Under the pieces are notes generated by a model. That model was given only the letters and a program-made list of their open reading frames with translations. It searched no databases and had not been told where the DNA came from. Below are positions 34,815-44,102 of a DNA stretch of 64,000 nucleotides, in pieces. Source of the DNA: Paucibacter sp963740455 (GTDB taxonomy: Bacteria > Pseudomonadota > Gammaproteobacteria > Burkholderiales > Burkholderiaceae_C); the NCBI GenBank assembly GCA_963740455.1, contig CAVUEF010000021.1:62001-126000 (forward strand), read 5' to 3'. Position numbers and translations under genes: made by a program. The first letter of the stretch is position 1. The number at the start of each line of letters is the position of its first letter.

Positions 34815-34848
34815 GGCCTGCCGGCGCTCCGCACTTGAAGCCAGCGCC

Positions 34849-35301
34849 ATGAAGCTGAGCACCTTCACCGACTACAGCCTGCGCGTGCTGATCTATCTGG
34901 CGGCGCAGCCTGGCAGGCGCGCCACCATTGCCGAGATCGCGGCCTCGTTCGAGGTGTCGCAACACCATCTGACCAAGGTCGTGCATTTTCTGGGCAAGCA
35001 AGGGTGGCTCGCGACGGTGCGCGGCAAGGGCGGCGGCCTGGGGCTGGCGCAGGCGCCGCAGGCGCTCAAGGTCGGCCAGGTGGTGCGCGCCACCGAGGGC
35101 GCGGCGCTGCCGGCCGAGTGTTTCGGCGACGCCGCCGGCAGTTGCTGCATCGAACGCATCTGTCGCCTGCGCGGCGTGCTGGGCGAAGCGGTCGACGCCT
35201 TCTACGCCGTACTCGACGGCTATACCATCGCCGATCTGGTTCACAACCGCGCCAAGCTGGCGCGCGTCTTGTTCATCCAAACAGGCCATCACAGCCCATG
35301 A
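34849..35301 (+). CDS. nsrR: NO-sensing transcriptional repressor NsrR (Rrf2 family)
   Basis: A 150-residue Rrf2 regulator that fits NsrR: MKLSTFTDYSLRVLIYLA at the N-terminus, a winged helix (ATIAEIAASFEVSQHHLTKVVHFL) and the cluster loop with Cys91, Cys99/Cys100 and Cys105, the usual [Fe-S] ligands, followed by CRLRGVLGEAVDAFYAVLDGYTIADLV. The NO-sensitive cluster keeps it on DNA. It lies between a DUF2249 gene and nnrS and is probably autoregulated by the palindrome at 34499-34517. IscR is the main alternative; NsrR is favoured by the NnrS neighbour. Its stop overlaps nnrS by ATGA. Confidence 0.88.
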   Translation: MKLSTFTDYSLRVLIYLAAQPGRRATIAEIAASFEVSQHHLTKVVHFLGKQGWLATVRGKGGGLGLAQAPQALKVGQVVRATEGAALPAECFGDAAGSCCIERICRLRGVLGEAVDAFYAVLDGYTIADLVHNRAKLARVLFIQTGHHSP

Positions 35302-36494
35302 CCCCATTCATCTCGATTGAAGAGCCGCAGCCCCCGAAGGCCACGCCCCCCGCATTTGCACTCTGGGCGCTGGGCTTTCGGCCTTTCTATCTGCTTGCCA
35401 GCGCGTTCGCCGCCTTCTCCATCGTGCTGTGGGCCGCGCAATTCTCGGGCTGGCTGACGCACCCCTATCTGTCGGGGCCGCTGTGGCACGCGCATGAAAT
35501 GCTGTTCGGCTTCACGCTCGCGGTGGTGGTCGGCTTCCTGTTCACCGCCGGGCGCAACTGGACCGGCCGGCCCACGCCGACGGGCGCCTGGCTCGCCGCT
35601 CTGGCCGCACTCTGGCTGGCCGGTCGCGTGCTGGTCTTGACGCCGTTCGGCTGGACTGCGGCGATCGTCGACTCGGCGTTTCCGCTGGCCTGCGCGGTGG
35701 CTCTCGGCATTCCGTTCTGGGCCGCGCGAGCCAAACGCAACTACTTCTTCGTGGGCTTGCTGGTCCTGATGGGCGCGGCCAATTTCAGCATCCATTTGTC
35801 GCAACTCGGCGTGACCACGCTGCCCGGCTGGTTGGGCCTGCAGATCGGCCTGGACGCGGTGCTCTTCATCATGGCCGTGATGGCGGGAAGAGTCGTGCCG
35901 ATGTTCACCAACAACGGCGTACCCGGCGCCAACGCGGTGCGCAACGAGCTGGTCGAGCAGGCCGCACTCGGTGCGGTGCTGCTGGTGCTGATCAGCGACC
36001 TCGCGCAACTGCATGGCCCCGCGTATGCCTTGCTGCTGTTGGCCGGCGCGGTCGCGCATGGCGTGCGCTGGCTGCTGTGGAAACCCTGGCGTACGCTGCG
36101 CACGCCGCTGGTCTGGGTGCTGCACGTCGCCTATGCCTGGATTGCGCTGCATCTGGGCTTACGCGCCGCGTTCGAGATGGGCTGGATCGGCAGCTCGGTG
36201 GCCAACCATGCTCTCACGGTGGGCGCGATCGGGGGCCTGACGATGGGCATGATGACGCGCACCGCGCGCGGCCATACGGGCCGACCGCTGCGCGCCGATC
36301 GCTTCGATACCGCGAGCTTCGTGCTGGTGCTGCTGGCGGCCATCGTGCGCGTCGCGCTGCCGCCGCTGCTGCCCGAGTGGACAATGGTCGCCATCATCGG
36401 CTCGGCCTTGCTGTGGTCCACCGGCTTTGGGATCTATGCGGTGCGTTTCTGGCCGCTGCTGAGCCGGGCCCGGCCCGACGGCAAGCCGGGTTGA
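35298..36494 (+). CDS. nnrS: NnrS family protein
   Basis: A 398-residue protein with about twelve hydrophobic segments. NnrS proteins bind heme and copper and reduce nitrosative damage during denitrification or NO exposure. The family is seen in FALWALGFRPFYLLASAFAAF, GPLWHAHEMLFGFTLAVVVGFLFTAGRNWTG, AGRVVPMFTNNGVPGA and GGLTMGMMTRTARGHTGRPL. The ATG overlaps the nsrR stop. Consistent with its presence in the NsrR regulon. Confidence 0.93.
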   Translation: MTPFISIEEPQPPKATPPAFALWALGFRPFYLLASAFAAFSIVLWAAQFSGWLTHPYLSGPLWHAHEMLFGFTLAVVVGFLFTAGRNWTGRPTPTGAWLAALAALWLAGRVLVLTPFGWTAAIVDSAFPLACAVALGIPFWAARAKRNYFFVGLLVLMGAANFSIHLSQLGVTTLPGWLGLQIGLDAVLFIMAVMAGRVVPMFTNNGVPGANAVRNELVEQAALGAVLLVLISDLAQLHGPAYALLLLAGAVAHGVRWLLWKPWRTLRTPLVWVLHVAYAWIALHLGLRAAFEMGWIGSSVANHALTVGAIGGLTMGMMTRTARGHTGRPLRADRFDTASFVLVLLAAIVRVALPPLLPEWTMVAIIGSALLWSTGFGIYAVRFWPLLSRARPDGKPG

Positions 36495-36510
36495 AAGTAA
36501 ACTCGGCCGC

Positions 36511-36900
36511 ATGGACTACCTCACTCTCAAGACGATTCACCTCAGCGCCGTGGCGTTGTCGATCAGTGGCTTTTTCGCGCGCGGCATGGGCGCGCTGCTG
36601 GGCGCACGCTGGGTGCGCGGACGCGCCGCGCGCAGCCTGCCGCATGTCGTCGACACAGTGCTGCTGGCTTCGGCCATCGCGCTGGCCTGGATGGCGGCCA
36701 TCAACCCCCTGCACGCGCCGTGGCTGATGGCCAAGATCATCGGCTTGCTGGTCTACATCGGCTTGGGACTGGTGGCGCTGCGACCCACGTTCCAGGCCCG
36801 CACCCGCGCTGTGGCGTGGCTGGCCGCGCTCGTCACCTTCGGCTACATCGTGTCGGTGGCCATCACCAAGAACGTGGCGGGTTTTCTGGCCTGGCTTTAG
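36511..36900 (+). CDS. SirB2 family membrane protein
   Basis: A 129-residue membrane protein of the SirB2 family, with about four hydrophobic segments and the opening YLTLKTIHLSAVALSISGFFARG, where a histidine is conserved. Its function is not known; it follows nnrS closely (16 bases), so it may be part of the same transcript. Confidence 0.85.
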   Translation: MDYLTLKTIHLSAVALSISGFFARGMGALLGARWVRGRAARSLPHVVDTVLLASAIALAWMAAINPLHAPWLMAKIIGLLVYIGLGLVALRPTFQARTRAVAWLAALVTFGYIVSVAITKNVAGFLAWL

Positions 36901-37011
36901 CAGCGACAGACTGCGGTCCGGGCTCGAAATGTCCCGCGTGGCGCAAGACCCCGCGCACTGGCCGTGCGCCAGGGCATGCCACACTAACGCCTCGTCACAA
37001 CGAGGGCTTCA

Positions 37012-37560
37012 ATGAGTTCAAACCCCAGGCTGTCCACCCGCTACACAGCGTTGGCGATCGGCTTTCACTGGCTGCTGGCGCTGTTCATTGCGGGCGCATT
37101 CGGCGTCGGCCTCTACATGGTCGACCTGCCGCGCTCGCCCGGCCGAAGCCAGCTTTACGACTGGCACAAATGGGCCGGTCTGACCATCCTCGCGCTCTCG
37201 GCGCTGCGCCTGGCGTGGCGCCTGACACATCGGCCGCCCCCCGAGTTGCCCGCGCCGGCCTGGCAGGCCTGGGCCGCGCGTCGCACGCATCAAGCCATGT
37301 ACCTGCTGTTCTTTGCCGTGCCGCTGGTCGGCTGGGGCTACAGCTCGGCGGCAGGCGCTTCCATCGTCTGGTTCGGCGTGCTGCCGCTGCCCGCGCTGCT
37401 GGCCCCCGACAAGGCCCTGGCAGAGACCATCAAGCCACTGCACGGGCTGCTGGCCGACGGCCTGATCGTGCTGGTGGGCCTGCACATTGCTGCGGCACTG
37501 AAACACCACCTGATCGACCGCGACGGCCTGCTCCAACGCATGCTGCCGGGGCGCGACTGA
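37012..37560 (+). CDS. Cytochrome b561
   Basis: A 182-residue di-heme cytochrome b561 with four transmembrane helices. Heme-ligand histidines are seen in GFHWLLA, YDWHKWAGL, THQAMYLL and LHGLLADG/GLHIAAALKHH. Such proteins pass electrons between quinol and soluble partners or superoxide. The CCTCGT/ACGAGG hairpin just ahead of the gene (36992-37007) may reduce read-through from sirB2. Confidence 0.9.
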   Translation: MSSNPRLSTRYTALAIGFHWLLALFIAGAFGVGLYMVDLPRSPGRSQLYDWHKWAGLTILALSALRLAWRLTHRPPPELPAPAWQAWAARRTHQAMYLLFFAVPLVGWGYSSAAGASIVWFGVLPLPALLAPDKALAETIKPLHGLLADGLIVLVGLHIAAALKHHLIDRDGLLQRMLPGRD

Positions 37561-37743
37561 CCGGCCTGCAACTGCACACACTGCAGACACGCAGGGGAGT
37601 GTGGTGCGCTTGAAGTGCCAGAACTTTCATGGGCGCCGGCCGGGGCCGCTTCACCTGGATCGAACTCACCTTGCCGGCTGACGTTCATGCCGGCAGACAG
37701 AACAGTCGACGACGACGGCACCGGTGTGCGCCGGACCGCGCCA

Positions 37744-38628
37744 TCAGGGAGCGCGTGCCGGCGCAGGCTGGTAAACCCGCACGTAGTCGACCTCCATGGC
37801 CACGGGAAAGATGTGATCGTCAACCTCGCCACCGAGGTAGCCGCCAATCGCGATGTTGAGCAGCATGAATTGGGGTGCGTCGAAGGGCCAGGCCTGTAGT
37901 CCCAGCTTGAGATTCGGGTAGCTCAGATGGACGAAGCCGTCGACCGCGAACATGACGCCCTCGGCGGTCCAGAGCATCTGGTAGTTGTGGAAGGCCTGGC
38001 AGGCGTCGGCAACGCGCGACGCGCCGAAGATGGGGTGGGCGCCGTGGGCCGAAGTCATGTGGATGGCGCTGGACACCCGCGTTGGGTCGCTGCCCACCTG
38101 CTCCATGATGTCGAGTTCACCGTCGGCGGGCCAGGCCCCCTTGCTGCCGAGCATCCAGATCGCCGGCCAGGTCCCCTTGCCGCAAGGCAGCTTGGCGCGC
38201 ACCTCGAAGAAGCCGTAGGTCCAGTCGGCCTTGCCGCGAGTCAGCAGGCGTGCCGAGGTATAGCGCTGACCACCCCAGTCCGGGGCCGCGGACATCGACT
38301 CCCGGCGCGCTGTGATGATGAGGCGGCCGCCCTTGACGATGGCGTTCTCCGCACGAGGCCCGGCGTAGTATTGCAGTTCCTTGTTGTGCCAGCCCTGCTT
38401 GTTCATGACCGTGTCGTTCTGCCACTTGTCCGGATCAGGCAGGCCATCGGCGTCGAATTCGTCGGCCCAGACCAGCCGATAGCCGGCTGGCGGCTTGAGC
38501 GGCTCGGCGCGCGCTGCGGACGCAACGGCCAGCGCAGCCGCGAGGCCCAACAGGCCAAACCTGAGGGCCTTCAAGTGGCTCTGGAGGGGACGGTCGGTGC
38601 TCCTTGCGCCGGTGCTGGAGTTGGTCAT
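37744..38628 (-). CDS. Glycoside hydrolase family 16 (beta-glucanase)
   Basis: A 294-residue secreted glycoside hydrolase. A basic lead and hydrophobic segment (LRFGLLGLAAALAVASAARA) form a signal peptide or anchor. The family 16 active site is GELDIMEQVG (Glu171, Asp173, Glu176). Preceding text such as WQNDTVMNKQGWHNKELQYY and AKLPCGKGTWPAIWML is typical of laminarinase-like members (beta-1,3 or beta-1,3-1,4 glucan). It is the last gene of the glucan-utilisation operon. AGGA lies before the ATG. Confidence 0.92.
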   Translation of the reverse strand: MTNSSTGARSTDRPLQSHLKALRFGLLGLAAALAVASAARAEPLKPPAGYRLVWADEFDADGLPDPDKWQNDTVMNKQGWHNKELQYYAGPRAENAIVKGGRLIITARRESMSAAPDWGGQRYTSARLLTRGKADWTYGFFEVRAKLPCGKGTWPAIWMLGSKGAWPADGELDIMEQVGSDPTRVSSAIHMTSAHGAHPIFGASRVADACQAFHNYQMLWTAEGVMFAVDGFVHLSYPNLKLGLQAWPFDAPQFMLLNIAIGGYLGGEVDDHIFPVAMEVDYVRVYQPAPARAP

Positions 38629-38640
38629 GGGCCGTCCTGG

Positions 38641-39696
<1,056 letters not shown>

Positions 39697-39697
39697 G

Positions 39698-41056
39698 TCA
39701 GTCTCCCGCCGCGCTCGAACGGGCGGCGCGGCACTCGGCCAGGAAGCGGCGGTACCAGTGGGCGCTGTCCTTCAGGGTACGCTGCTGGGTCGCGTAGTCG
39801 ACGTGCACGATGCCGAAGCGCTTGGCATATCCGCTGGACCATTCGAAGTTGTCCATCAGGCTCCAGACCATATAGCCCGCCACCTGCACACCTGCGCGCA
39901 TTGCCTCGGCCACGGCGGCGATGTGCGTCTGAAGGTAGTCCGTGCGATCCGCGTCGTGCACCCGGCCATCGGTCATCGGATCTTTGAAAGCGCCGCCGTT
40001 CTCGGTGACGTAGATCGGCGGCAGGTTCGGGTAGTCGCGGTGCAGCGTCAGCAGCAGCTCGGTCAGGCCGCGCGGATAGATCTCCCAGCCCATCTCAGTG
40101 AGCGGCAGACCACTGGTCTTGACGTCGAACGGCTTGCCGTCGCTGGAGACCACGCGTGTGTAGTAGTTGACGCCGAGGAAATCCATCGGCGTGGCGATGT
40201 GCGCCATGTCGCCAGCCTCGACGACCGGGGCGTCGGCGCCGATTTCATCCAGCACCTCCTGCGGATAGGCGCCCTTGAAGAGCGGGTCGGTGTACCAGCG
40301 CCGGCCGCGCGCATCGTCCATTCGCATGCACTCGAGGTCGGCCGGCGAATTGGTCGCTGCCGCCGCCGCGCCAAGGTTCAGCACAATGCCGAGCTTGGCG
40401 TGGGCGCCGTCCGCGCGCAGTGCCTGCACGGCCAGGCCGTGGCTGAGCAGGAGATGGTGCGCGACCTGGTTCGAAGTCTTGCGGCTCTTCAAGCCGGGCG
40501 CAAACTGGCCCTTCTCGTGGCCGAGCACGGCGATCACCCACGGCTCGTTGTGGGTGATGATGGCGGCAAGGCGATCACCGAGTCTGCGCTGCACGCCGCG
40601 CGCGTAATCCACGAAGCGATGCACCGTGTCGCGCGCCGGCCAGCCGCCTTTGTCCTGTAGCGCCTGCGGCAGGTCCCAGTGATTGAGCGTCAGATAAGGC
40701 TGCACGCCGCGCGTGAGCAGGCCGTCGACGAGGCGGTCGTAGAACGCCAGGCCCTGCTCGTTCCACTCCCCGCTGCCCAGCGGCTGCACGCGCGGCCAGG
40801 AAACCGAGAATCGGTAGGCGTCGACGCCAAGCGCCGCGATCATGTCGAGGTCGCTTTCCAGCCGGTGGACATGGTCGCAGGCGATGTCGCCGTTGCTGCC
40901 GTCGGCGATCGCGCCAGGCACGCGACAGAAGCGGTCCCAAATCGATTCGCCCTTGCCGTGTTCATGGGCGGCGCCCTCGATCTGGAACGAACTGGTGGCC
41001 ACCGCCCAGACGAAGTCGGACGGAAACTGGTGATGAAGGTCGGTAATGGAGGTCAT
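39698..41056 (-). CDS. Glycoside hydrolase family 1 (beta-glucosidase)
   Basis: A 452-residue beta-glycosidase without signal peptide, so cytoplasmic. The acid/base glutamate is in THNEPW (Glu171; family more often has TLNEP or TFNEP) and the nucleophile in YVTENGG (Glu352). The substrate-binding region FQIEGAAHEHGKGESIWDRF is intact. It should hydrolyse beta-glucosides or short glucan oligosaccharides delivered by the neighbouring importer. Confidence 0.94.
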   Translation of the reverse strand: MTSITDLHHQFPSDFVWAVATSSFQIEGAAHEHGKGESIWDRFCRVPGAIADGSNGDIACDHVHRLESDLDMIAALGVDAYRFSVSWPRVQPLGSGEWNEQGLAFYDRLVDGLLTRGVQPYLTLNHWDLPQALQDKGGWPARDTVHRFVDYARGVQRRLGDRLAAIITHNEPWVIAVLGHEKGQFAPGLKSRKTSNQVAHHLLLSHGLAVQALRADGAHAKLGIVLNLGAAAAATNSPADLECMRMDDARGRRWYTDPLFKGAYPQEVLDEIGADAPVVEAGDMAHIATPMDFLGVNYYTRVVSSDGKPFDVKTSGLPLTEMGWEIYPRGLTELLLTLHRDYPNLPPIYVTENGGAFKDPMTDGRVHDADRTDYLQTHIAAVAEAMRAGVQVAGYMVWSLMDNFEWSSGYAKRFGIVHVDYATQQRTLKDSAHWYRRFLAECRAARSSAAGD

Positions 41057-41075
41057 GGGTTCGATACGATTTTGC

Positions 41076-41900
41076 TTATTTCACGGCACCGGTGGTCAAG
41101 CCGGCGATCAATTGTCGGGACGAGATTGCAAACAGAATCAGGAGCGGGATCGTTGCGATCGCCGAGCCGGTCATCAATGCGCCCCATTCGGTGTTCATCG
41201 TCGTCTGCAGGCTGCGCAAGGCCAGCGGCAGCGTGTACTTATCGGCGCTGCGCATGACGATCAGCGGACCGATGAAGTTGTTCCAGGAGGCGATGAAGGT
41301 GATCAGCCCGAGCGTGCCGAGGGCCGGTTTGAGCAACGGCAGCACGATGCGCCAGTAGATCGTGAATTCGCCGCAACCGTCCATGCGCGCGGCCTCGATC
41401 AGTTCGCGCGGCACCGCGGACAAGGCGAACTGGCGCATCAGGAAGATGCCGAAGGCGCTGGCGGCGCCGGGAATGTAGAGTGCGCGGTGGGTGTCGATCC
41501 AGCCCAGCGCGTCCATGATCAGGAAGGTCGGGATCATGCTCATGAACGAGGGCAGCAGCATGGTGCCCATCACCAGCACGAACAGCGCCTTCTTGAAGCG
41601 GAATTCCATCAGCGCGAAGGCATAGCCGGCCATCGAACAGAACAGCAAGGTGAGCGCGGTCGAGGCCAGCGCAACGTAAAGGCTCCAACCCAGGTTGCGC
41701 CAGAACGGCAGGCGCTCGGTCAGGATCTTCAGGTTGGCCAGCAGGTCGTCGCCGAACCACAGCGGCGGAGGCAGGTTGAAGATCTCGGTGCGCGAATGGG
41801 TCGCGAACACGAACATGAAGTAGAACGGTGCCAGCATGGTCAGGCAGCCGACGCCGACGATGGCGTAGGCGGCCCAGGGCGCGAGATGATCATTCTTCAT
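41076..41900 (-). CDS. Sugar ABC importer permease (MalG-like)
   Basis: A 274-residue inner-membrane permease with six hydrophobic segments and the EAA loop (ELIEAARMDGCGEFTIYWRIVLPLLKPALGTL). It pairs with the MalF-like permease encoded next upstream and uses the ATPase of the same cluster. Confidence 0.92.
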   Translation of the reverse strand: MKNDHLAPWAAYAIVGVGCLTMLAPFYFMFVFATHSRTEIFNLPPPLWFGDDLLANLKILTERLPFWRNLGWSLYVALASTALTLLFCSMAGYAFALMEFRFKKALFVLVMGTMLLPSFMSMIPTFLIMDALGWIDTHRALYIPGAASAFGIFLMRQFALSAVPRELIEAARMDGCGEFTIYWRIVLPLLKPALGTLGLITFIASWNNFIGPLIVMRSADKYTLPLALRSLQTTMNTEWGALMTGSAIATIPLLILFAISSRQLIAGLTTGAVK

Positions 41901-41913
41901 GCGGAGGTGCCCT

Positions 41914-42828
41914 TCATGCCGATGGACCGCGCGGCCGGAAGGCGCGGTTGGTCAGCCAGGTCATCAGGGCCACGACGACGAACAAAAGCCAGGACATGGC
42001 GCTGGCACCGCCGAAGTCGTTGAAGTCGAAGGCCATGCGGTAGAGGTAGACCGCCGAGGTCATGCCCGACTGATCGGGACCGCCCCGCCCCCCAGTGAGG
42101 ATGAAGGGCTCCTCGAACAGCTGCAACCCGCCGATCACCGTCAACGTGACACCGAAGTAGATCATCGGCCGCAGGCTGGGCAGCGTGATGCACCAGAACT
42201 GCTGCCAGCGTCCGGCGCCGTCCATAGCGGCTGCTTCGTAGAGCTCCTTCGGGATCGTCTGCAGCGCGGCCAGGTACAGCACCATATTGAATCCCAGGTA
42301 ACGCCAGAAGACGATCAGCGCGATCGCCGGCTTCACGTACTCGGGCTTGCCCAGCCAGTCGATGTTCTCGCCGCCGAACAGCGCGTGCAACCCGGCGTTG
42401 ACGAGTCCGAAGTCGGTCGAAAACAGCGAGCTGAACATGATTGCGATAGCCACCGTCGAGGTGATGTACGGCGCGAAGTAGGCTCCGACGAGACCGTCGC
42501 GAAAGCGTCTGACAGACGCGTGAATGAACGCCGCCAGCGGGATCGCCACCAGGTGCTGCGGAACGCCGGACATCAGCGCCAGCCAGCCGGTGTTCTTCAG
42601 CGCCTTCCAGAACCACTCGTCCTGGAGCGCGAAGGCGAAGTTCTCGAGGCCGACGAAGCGCATCGCATCAAGGCCGCTGGTGGGCTCCCACGACTGGAAC
42701 GCGATGTAGAGCGAAAACCCCAACGGGAACACGCCGAACACCGCAAACAGCAGCAGAAACGGGCTGATGAAGACGTAGGGTGCCCAGCGGGGCGACAGGC
42801 GAAGGAACTTGGGCAGACGCATGTTCAC
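41914..42828 (-). CDS. Sugar ABC importer permease (MalF-like)
   Basis: A 304-residue permease with six hydrophobic segments and the EAA loop (ELYEAAAMDGAGRWQQFWCITLPSLRPMIYF). A GTG start at 42828 overlaps the binding-protein stop (GTGA); an in-frame ATG two codons later (MRLPKFLRL) with GGTG ahead is an alternative. Confidence 0.9.
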   Translation of the reverse strand: MNMRLPKFLRLSPRWAPYVFISPFLLLFAVFGVFPLGFSLYIAFQSWEPTSGLDAMRFVGLENFAFALQDEWFWKALKNTGWLALMSGVPQHLVAIPLAAFIHASVRRFRDGLVGAYFAPYITSTVAIAIMFSSLFSTDFGLVNAGLHALFGGENIDWLGKPEYVKPAIALIVFWRYLGFNMVLYLAALQTIPKELYEAAAMDGAGRWQQFWCITLPSLRPMIYFGVTLTVIGGLQLFEEPFILTGGRGGPDQSGMTSAVYLYRMAFDFNDFGGASAMSWLLFVVVALMTWLTNRAFRPRGPSA

Positions 42829-44102
42829 CGGTGCGCTCGGCGTTGCAGAAGTCGGTCAGCGTCGGCCAGCGCGAGGTGTATGTCTTTGCCCCGTTCGAGC
42901 ACGTTGTCGAGCTCAGTGCCGATCACCTCGTCGGCAAAGTTGTTCTGCTTGTGTACTCGCACCGCAGTGATGCGTCGGGCCGCATCGCGCCACAGCAGGC
43001 GGGCCGGCTGACCGCCCAGAAAAGGCAGCGGCTGGTCGAAGAACGGAGCGTCGTAGGTTTCCAGCAAGGCCGGGAAGGCATCTTGCGACTTGAAGGCCGC
43101 CAACTGCAATTCGGGACTGAGCGTCAGCAGCTGGATCAGGTCCCAGGCCAGGGCCTTCTGTGCCGGCTCGGCGCGGCGCGGGATGGCATAGAAGGTGCCC
43201 CCGTAACTGACGAACGTGGCGCCGGGCAGTTGCGCAGCGCGCCAGAGTCCGCGTGTCGATGGCGCCACCCAGTTGGCCATTTGGCCAACCATCCAGGCCC
43301 CCGACAACTCGGTGGCGAGCTTGCCGCGCCGAAAGCCCTCGGCCCACTCGTTGGACCACGCGTTGACCCGGGCGTCGAGCTTCTGGCGCCGAACCTCTCG
43401 CGCCAGCTTGAAGGCGCGCACGAACCGTGGCGAGCTCACCAGCACGTTCGAGTCCTTGTCGAAGTACAGGCCCTCGCCGGGCGCCACACCTGTGCGGATC
43501 AGGATGTCCTTGATCGCCTGCGCGTTCGAAATTAGGTACGCGCCGGTGGCGGCCTTTATCTGGGCGCCCGCGGCCACGTAGGCTTCCCACGAGGGTGTCA
43601 GGTCCGCCTCGGTCAGGCCCGCCTTTTCCAGCAGGTCGGTCCGGTACAGCATGGTGCCGGGGCCGATGTCGGTCGGCATGGCCACGAGCTCGCCGCGTGG
43701 GTTCAGCGCTGTTTCGTAGGCGAACTCGACGAAACGTTTGCGGAACCGTTCGGCCCGGTAGGGCTCTTGCGACAGCTTCTCCAGGCCGCCACCGGACGAG
43801 AAACGCCCGACATAGCTGGCCTCCAGCGCCATCACGTCAGGCAGGTAGACAGAGGTAGACAGGGCAGTCGTCATGGCCGTGTGATGGTCCACGTACTGCC
43901 GGCTCACCACCTGCAGTTCGACGTCGGGATGCAGCCGTCGCCACTGCGGCATGGCGTCCTTGATGATCTCGTCGACCAGTGGATAGGCCGCTACGGACAG
44001 CGTGCGGCCCACCTTGGCCCGCACGGGAAGCGCGCAAGCCAGGCCGGCGGCAAGCAGCGCCCGCCGGCTGTGCAGTCCACCTCGATCAGATGGACTGCTC
44101 AT
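42825..44102 (-). CDS. Sugar-binding protein of ABC importer (family 1)
   Basis: A 425-residue extracytoplasmic solute-binding protein. The N-terminus (LHSRRALLAAGLACALPVRA) is an RR-containing signal peptide, followed by a type 1 carbohydrate-binding pattern (PDVELQVVSRQYVDHHTAMTT, LPDVMALEASYVGRF, TDIGPGTMLYRTDLLEKAGL). It is linked by ATGA to the halogenase-like gene. Natural ligand presumably a glucan oligosaccharide (inference from the neighbours). Confidence 0.88.
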   Translation of the reverse strand: MSSPSDRGGLHSRRALLAAGLACALPVRAKVGRTLSVAAYPLVDEIIKDAMPQWRRLHPDVELQVVSRQYVDHHTAMTTALSTSVYLPDVMALEASYVGRFSSGGGLEKLSQEPYRAERFRKRFVEFAYETALNPRGELVAMPTDIGPGTMLYRTDLLEKAGLTEADLTPSWEAYVAAGAQIKAATGAYLISNAQAIKDILIRTGVAPGEGLYFDKDSNVLVSSPRFVRAFKLAREVRRQKLDARVNAWSNEWAEGFRRGKLATELSGAWMVGQMANWVAPSTRGLWRAAQLPGATFVSYGGTFYAIPRRAEPAQKALAWDLIQLLTLSPELQLAAFKSQDAFPALLETYDAPFFDQPLPFLGGQPARLLWRDAARRITAVRVHKQNNFADEVIGTELDNVLERGKDIHLALADADRLLQRRAHR

